From: an uncultured Prevotella sp.
Lineage (GTDB): Bacteria > Bacteroidota > Bacteroidia > Bacteroidales > Bacteroidaceae
NCBI GenBank assembly: GCA_900542795.1
Contig: UQPD01000086.1
Location: 1-10,868, forward strand
Direction of reading: 5' to 3'
Length of the DNA: 10,868 nt
The stretch's first letter is position 1. Every line of letters begins with the position of its first letter. Position numbers and translations under genes: made by a program. Below the pieces are notes generated by a model. It was not told the origin of the DNA and did not search any database. It saw nothing but the letters and a program-made list of their open reading frames with translations. Shown in pieces: positions 7,433 through 10,868 of the stretch.

Positions 7433-8473
7433 ATGAAAAAGACCATCTTGGTTACTGGTGGTACCGGTTTTATCGGTTCGCACACCACAGTAGAGTTGCA
7501 AAATGCAGGCTACGATGTTGTTATCGTAGATAATTTGTCTAACTCAAAGGCAGACGTTGTTGACGGTATCGAAAAGATTACTGGCATTCGTCCTGCTTTC
7601 GAAAAAGTAGACTGCTGCGATTTGGCAGCTTTGGAAGGCGTCTTCAAAAAATATCCCGCAATTACTGGTATTATCCACTTTGCAGCTTCAAAGGCTGTAG
7701 GCGAAAGCGTACAGTTGCCCTTGAAGTATTACGAAAACAATCTCCTTTCTCTTATCAACTTGCTTAAGCTCATGCCTAAGTATGATGTTAAGGGTATTAT
7801 CTTCTCATCTTCGTGCACCGTTTATGGTCAGCCCGATCCTGAGAACTTGCCTGTTACTGAGCAAGCTCCTATTAAGAAGGCTGAAAGTCCTTATGGTAAC
7901 ACAAAGCAGATTAACGAGGAGATTATTCAGGATTACGTACACAGTGGTGCAAAAATTAGCGCTATCATCTTGCGCTACTTTAACCCCATCGGTTCGCATC
8001 CCTCTGGTATTATCGGTGAAATGCCTAACGGTGTTCCTGCCAATCTTATTCCTTACCTCACTCAAACAGCAATGGGTATCCGTCCCTGCTTGAAGGTGTT
8101 TGGTGATGACTATGATACTCCTGATGGTTCTTGTATCCGCGACTACATCTATGTGCTCGACCTTGCTAAGGCTCACGTAGCAGCAATGGCTCGTATTGTT
8201 GAGGATAAGAACACTGACCCCGTTGAAATCTACAACGTAGGTACTGGTAAAGGTGTGAGCGTTTTGGAACTTATCCATACATTCGAAAAGTGCACAGGTG
8301 TTAAGCTTAACTACGAAATCGCTCCCCGTCGCGAAGGTGATATCGAGAAGGTTTGGGGTAATGTAGATAAGGCTAACAAGGTGCTCGGCTGGAAGGCTGT
8401 TCACACTCTTGAGGAGGCTTTGACTTCTGCTTGGAATTGGCAGCAGAAGCTCCGTGAACGTGGTATCATGTAA
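7433..8473 (+). CDS. galE: UDP-glucose 4-epimerase
   Basis: NAD-dependent extended short-chain dehydrogenase that interconverts UDP-glucose and UDP-galactose (Leloir pathway; precursor supply for capsule, LPS and glycans). It has 346 residues, close to the E. coli length. The NAD-binding loop is GGTGFIGSH (9-17), followed by VDNLSNSK (32-39). The catalytic Ser is Ser127 in FSSSCTVYG (124-132), and the Tyr-Lys pair is Tyr154 and Lys158 in SPYGNTK. RYFNPIGSHPSG (181-192) and APRREGD (297-303) are substrate-site motifs. Val307 stands where E. coli has Tyr299 and human GALE has Cys307, the residue that controls whether N-acetylated sugars fit. Codon use is visibly tuned (CGT, GGT, AAC, TTC, CTC are frequent) compared with nspC and metA, which suggests high expression. 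It has its own promoter and is followed by an inverted-repeat region, so it is probably monocistronic. Confidence 0.97.
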   Translation: MKKTILVTGGTGFIGSHTTVELQNAGYDVVIVDNLSNSKADVVDGIEKITGIRPAFEKVDCCDLAALEGVFKKYPAITGIIHFAASKAVGESVQLPLKYYENNLLSLINLLKLMPKYDVKGIIFSSSCTVYGQPDPENLPVTEQAPIKKAESPYGNTKQINEEIIQDYVHSGAKISAIILRYFNPIGSHPSGIIGEMPNGVPANLIPYLTQTAMGIRPCLKVFGDDYDTPDGSCIRDYIYVLDLAKAHVAAMARIVEDKNTDPVEIYNVGTGKGVSVLELIHTFEKCTGVKLNYEIAPRREGDIEKVWGNVDKANKVLGWKAVHTLEEALTSAWNWQQKLRERGIM

Positions 8474-8493
8474 TTTAGCTAAGTAAAAAATCT

Positions 8494-8574
8494 TAAGGGT
8501 TAAGAGTTAAGTAACTGCGCACTAAGATACGCTGCTTGCTTAGCACTTAACCCTTATTTCTTAACCTTTATTCC
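8494..8574. repeat. Intergenic palindrome with tandem TTAACC(C/T)TTATT repeats after galE
   Basis: A perfect 11-bp inverted repeat, TAAGGGTTAAG at 8494-8504 and CTTAACCCTTA at 8546-8556, encloses a second one (CTAAG at 8522-8526 with CTTAG at 8539-8543). Alternative pairing is possible between GGTTAAGA (8498-8505) and TCTTAACC (8559-8566). The right side is two near-identical 14-mers in tandem, TTAACCCTTATTTC (8547-8560) and TTAACCTTTATTCC (8561-8574). It may end galE transcription. The 13-mer TTAACCCTTATTT is shared with the pyrG-yidC gap. Confidence 0.65.
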
Positions 8575-8583
8575 TTTAAAAAA

Positions 8584-9729
8584 TTGCAACCCTATTATTT
8601 ATTAGAAGAAAAACTTCTGCGCAGAAATCTGACATTGATTAAAAGCATTGCTGATAGAGCTCAAGTGGAGTTTATCTTGGCATTTAAAGCCTATGCGCTT
8701 TGGAAAACTTTTCCAATTTTCCGCGAATACATTCGTCACACCACGGCTTCTTCGCCTTACGAAGCTCGTTTGGCTTATGAGGAATTTGGTACAAAGGCTC
8801 ATACTTATTCGCCTGCCTACGAAGAAGATACTTTTGATACCTTGCTGAAGTGCTCAAGTCACATAACCTTTAATAGCTTGACGCAATTCGAAAGATTTAA
8901 AGATAGCGTGTTAGCTCAGGGTGAAAACCATCCCAGTATGGGGTTGCGCATCAATCCAGAGCATAGTGAAATTGAAACCGAACTCTACAATCCTTGTGCG
9001 CCTGGTTCGCGTTTTGGTGTGTTAGCATCACAACTGCCTGCGCAATTACCCGATGAAATCGAAGGTTTTCATTGTCATTGCCATTGCGAAAGCTCGGCAG
9101 AAGCATTGCAAAATACGTTAGGTTGGATTGAAAAGAAATTTGGTCCTTGGCTTAATCAATTGAAATGGTTAAACTTGGGTGGTGGACACCTTGTGACACG
9201 TAAGGATTATAATGTAGATTTGTTGATTCAAATTCTGCAAGATTTCAAGGCGAAGCATCCTAACTTGCAGTTGGTATTGGAACCTGGTTCTGCCTTTGCA
9301 TGGCAAACGGGAAGTTTGGTTTCTCAAGTGGTTGATGTTGTTGAAAATAAAGGAATTAAGACGGCAATATTAAATGTAAGCTTTACATGTCATATGCCAG
9401 ATTGCTTAGAAATGCCTTATCATCCAGCTGTAAGAGGTGCTGAAACTATTGAAGATGCTCGCGAAAGAGGTTGCGAAACGGATGCTTGTGTTTATCGTTT
9501 AGGTGGCAATAGTTGCTTGAGCGGAGACTATATGGGGTATTGGCGCTTTGAAAAACCTTTACAGGTTGGTGATATTGTAGTTTTTGAAGATATGATTCAC
9601 TATACTACAGTGAAAACCAATATGTTTAATGGTATTCATCATCCTGATCTTCGCATTGAGAAAATGGATGGTAGTGTTGAAACTTTGCGAACTTACGTTT
9701 ACGAGGATTATCGTGACCGTATGGATTGA
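8584..9729 (+). CDS. nspC: Carboxynorspermidine/carboxyspermidine decarboxylase, TTG start
   Basis: PLP enzyme of the alanine racemase/ornithine decarboxylase fold group III that decarboxylates carboxy(nor)spermidine, the last step of the alternative polyamine route; in Bacteroides it makes spermidine. The 381 residues fit the family. Lys35 in LAFKAYALW is the expected PLP Schiff-base Lys. GFHCHCHCES (161-170) is the conserved His/Cys strand, NLGGGH (197-202) the phosphate-binding loop, EPGSAF (233-238) the next PLP motif, CHMPDCLEMPYHP (269-281) family-specific, and NSCLSGD (309-315) holds the catalytic Cys311. The chosen start is TTG at 8584. No ATG or GTG lies upstream in frame before the TAA at 8548, and the codons before the TTG (Phe-Lys-Lys) resemble a normal family N-terminus, so the true start is uncertain. 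The partner carboxyspermidine dehydrogenase is not in the window. metA starts 3 bp after its stop. Confidence 0.93.
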   Translation: MQPYYLLEEKLLRRNLTLIKSIADRAQVEFILAFKAYALWKTFPIFREYIRHTTASSPYEARLAYEEFGTKAHTYSPAYEEDTFDTLLKCSSHITFNSLTQFERFKDSVLAQGENHPSMGLRINPEHSEIETELYNPCAPGSRFGVLASQLPAQLPDEIEGFHCHCHCESSAEALQNTLGWIEKKFGPWLNQLKWLNLGGGHLVTRKDYNVDLLIQILQDFKAKHPNLQLVLEPGSAFAWQTGSLVSQVVDVVENKGIKTAILNVSFTCHMPDCLEMPYHPAVRGAETIEDARERGCETDACVYRLGGNSCLSGDYMGYWRFEKPLQVGDIVVFEDMIHYTTVKTNMFNGIHHPDLRIEKMDGSVETLRTYVYEDYRDRMD

Positions 9730-9732
9730 TAG

Positions 9733-10617
9733 ATGTGTATGATAACAAATAATGTGTGGGTGCCGAGAGGTTTGCCTTGTGCTGAAGCATTTAAATTGCC
9801 CTGTTATGAGTTAACTGATTGGCAAAATTGTAAATGTCAGAGGCGTGTGTTGTTGCTCAATTTGATGCCTGAAAAGGAAAAGACGGAGTTGGACATAATT
9901 CGTACACTGACTGCAACGGGCGAATCGTGTCAAGTAATTCCTGTAAAGATAAAAGGACAGACGTATAAAACAACGCCTGTAGAACACATGAATGCTTTTT
10001 ATCTTGATTTTGATGAGGTTGAGTGTGGATACTTTGAGCGTTTGATTATAACAGGTGCACCTCTTGAACAAATACCTTTTGAGGAAGTTCGCTATTGGCA
10101 TCAACTACAAAATATTATGCATTGGGCTGATGAGCATGTGCGTAGTACACTTTATATTTGTTGGGGTGCGCAGGCTGGGCTTTATGAGCACTATGGCATA
10201 AAGAAATTTTCATTGCCTGAAAAAATGTTTGGCGTATTCCCTCAAAAGGTATTGCATGCAGACAATCCCCTGATGCAAAATCTTACTCCTACTTTCCTTA
10301 TGCCAAATTCGCGTCATACAGAAGTGCGTTTAGCTGATGTGTTAGCAAAAGTAGAAGAAGGACTTTTTACACTTGCTGCAAGCGATGAGAGTGGAGTGGG
10401 AGTATTAGCAAGTACCGACTGTAAGCGCGTTTTTATAGTAGGTCATTTGGAATATAACGCATATACTCTTGACAATGAATATCATCGTGATCTTTCAAAA
10501 CAACTTCCTATTAAGGCTCCTTTGCATTATTACGATGAAAACGGTGAAATTGTTTATTCATGGGAAAATGATGCCGTAACATTCTATCGCAATTGGATTG
10601 CTTCTTTGAGTAGGTAA
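9733..10617 (+). CDS. metA: Homoserine O-acyltransferase MetA, predicted acetyl-CoA specific
   Basis: Acylates the hydroxyl of homoserine at the entry to methionine synthesis. It has the 294-residue glutamine-amidotransferase-like fold of the family (E. coli MetA has 309). LLNLMPEKEKTE (41-52) contains the conserved Lys48. The catalytic Cys143 is in YICWGAQAGLY, and His238 and Glu240 lie in VGHLEY, matching E. coli Cys142, His235 and Glu237. PNSRHTEV (191-198) is the conserved substrate-site loop. In TGAPLEQIPFEEV, Glu112 aligns with position 111 of the family, where Gly goes with succinyl-CoA and Glu with acetyl-CoA, so the enzyme is predicted to make O-acetylhomoserine. The N-terminus (1-38) is divergent and holds five Cys. 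ATG at 9733 is 3 bp after the nspC stop; a second ATG two codons later is an alternative start. No promoter is seen between the two genes, so they are probably one operon. Confidence 0.95.
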   Translation: MCMITNNVWVPRGLPCAEAFKLPCYELTDWQNCKCQRRVLLLNLMPEKEKTELDIIRTLTATGESCQVIPVKIKGQTYKTTPVEHMNAFYLDFDEVECGYFERLIITGAPLEQIPFEEVRYWHQLQNIMHWADEHVRSTLYICWGAQAGLYEHYGIKKFSLPEKMFGVFPQKVLHADNPLMQNLTPTFLMPNSRHTEVRLADVLAKVEEGLFTLAASDESGVGVLASTDCKRVFIVGHLEYNAYTLDNEYHRDLSKQLPIKAPLHYYDENGEIVYSWENDAVTFYRNWIASLSR

Positions 10618-10636
10618 AGATGGATAAACGGAAGAA

Positions 10637-10691
10637 TATCATCGGAAATTAAACGAGCTAAATGAATTTGTTCGTTGAATTTCCGATGATA
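10637..10691. terminator. 14-bp perfect stem-loop after metA, probable terminator
   Basis: TATCATCGGAAATT at 10637-10650 pairs perfectly with AATTTCCGATGATA at 10678-10691. The 27-base loop contains a second stem (AACGA at 10652-10656 with TCGTT at 10672-10676). A run of eight T follows at 10710-10717, about 18 bases after the stem, so it is not a textbook intrinsic terminator. Its place 19 bp after the metA stop, and perhaps between convergent genes, favours a shared 3' end or mRNA-stabilising structure. Confidence 0.65.
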
Positions 10692-10715
10692 ATATAAAAT
10701 GGAAGACAATTTTTT

Positions 10716-10795
10716 TTAATTGACTAAAGATCTATGATATTCCGAGGCTTTTAAGTCTTTTTCATCCCTTAAAACTGCTTTTAATGCTATATTGC
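10716..10795 (-). CDS. Possible C-terminal end of a convergent gene, cut by the right adapter
   Basis: On the minus strand a frame is open from the adapter junction for 25 complete codons to TAA at 10718-10716. The tail is charged and protein-like, ending in ASEYHRSLVN. A gene entering from the right would converge on metA, with the stem-loop at 10637-10691 between them. An open stretch this short is expected by chance fairly often, and I do not recognise the product. Confidence 0.25.
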
Positions 10796-10868
10796 CTGTC
10801 TCTTATACACATCTGACGCTGCCGACGATCTTACGAGTGTAGATCTCGGTGGTCGCCGTATCATTAAA
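10796..10868. other. Illumina Nextera adapter (P5 / read-1 side), not genomic
   Basis: Positions 10796-10814 are the reverse complement of the Tn5 mosaic end (CTGTCTCTTATACACATCT). Positions 10815-10828 are the reverse of the Nextera read-1 adapter (GACGCTGCCGACGA), 10829-10836 are an 8-base i5 index (TCTTACGA as written), and 10837-10865 are the complete reverse complement of the P5 primer. The final AAA (10866-10868) lies beyond the end of any library molecule and looks like read-past-end signal. Genomic sequence stops at 10795. Confidence 0.98.

Noticed and set aside
7805..8404. 199-residue minus-strand frame inside galE
   Set aside because: It is antisense to a clearly complete galE, and its openness follows from the biased codon use of that gene. 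No family motifs are seen.
50..10795. Search for a novel defence, secretion or mobile system, CRISPR array, tRNA or rRNA
   Set aside because: All long frames are explained by conserved metabolic or housekeeping families, and no direct-repeat array, cloverleaf or transposase was seen.
31..10814. 19-bp Tn5 mosaic ends in inverted orientation at both contig ends, resembling a composite transposon
   Set aside because: They are joined to the read-1/read-2 adapters, indices and P5/P7 primers, so they come from library tagmentation, not from an element in the genome.

Overview
This window is an assembled contig from a member of the Bacteroidota, most likely a Prevotella-type Bacteroidales. The reasons are the AT-leaning composition, promoters of the TAnnTTTG type, A-rich leaders without Shine-Dalgarno sequences, a YidC with a large periplasmic domain and a Gln/Arg-rich tail, a secreted S9 peptidase of the DPP5 kind, and spermidine synthesis through carboxynorspermidine decarboxylase. 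Genus is an inference from style, not from a database match. Only positions 50-10795 are genomic. Positions 1-49 and 10796-10868 are complete or near-complete Illumina Nextera adapters with sample indices still in place.

Layout. The left half is on the minus strand, read right to left: pyrG (CTP synthase), yidC (membrane insertase), then a secreted S9 serine peptidase that is cut by the adapter at its catalytic Asp. A 126-bp imperfect inverted repeat fills the pyrG-yidC gap, and a terminator-like hairpin separates yidC from the peptidase. The right half is on the plus strand: rsmG (16S rRNA methyltransferase) and a glyoxalase-II-like metallo-hydrolase, then galE with its own promoter, then nspC and metA as a tightly spaced pair. 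An outward-facing pair of TAnnTTTG elements lies in the 86 bp between pyrG and rsmG. A 14-bp perfect stem-loop follows metA, and a 25-codon open tail on the minus strand may be the end of a convergent gene cut by the right adapter.

How the genes work together. Most are housekeeping: nucleotide synthesis, membrane protein insertion, ribosome methylation and sugar-nucleotide interconversion. The nspC-metA pair is metabolically suggestive, because the carboxyspermidine route to spermidine and the methionine branch both draw on aspartate-beta-semialdehyde. The MetA protein has Glu at the position that sets acyl-donor choice in this family, so it is predicted to be a homoserine O-acetyltransferase despite the usual 'succinyltransferase' label.

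I did not find a new defence, mobile or secretion system. There is no CRISPR array, tRNA, rRNA or genuine mobile element. The observations most worth following up are the adapter ends, the MetA and GalE specificity residues, the non-ATG start of nspC, and the two related intergenic palindromes.
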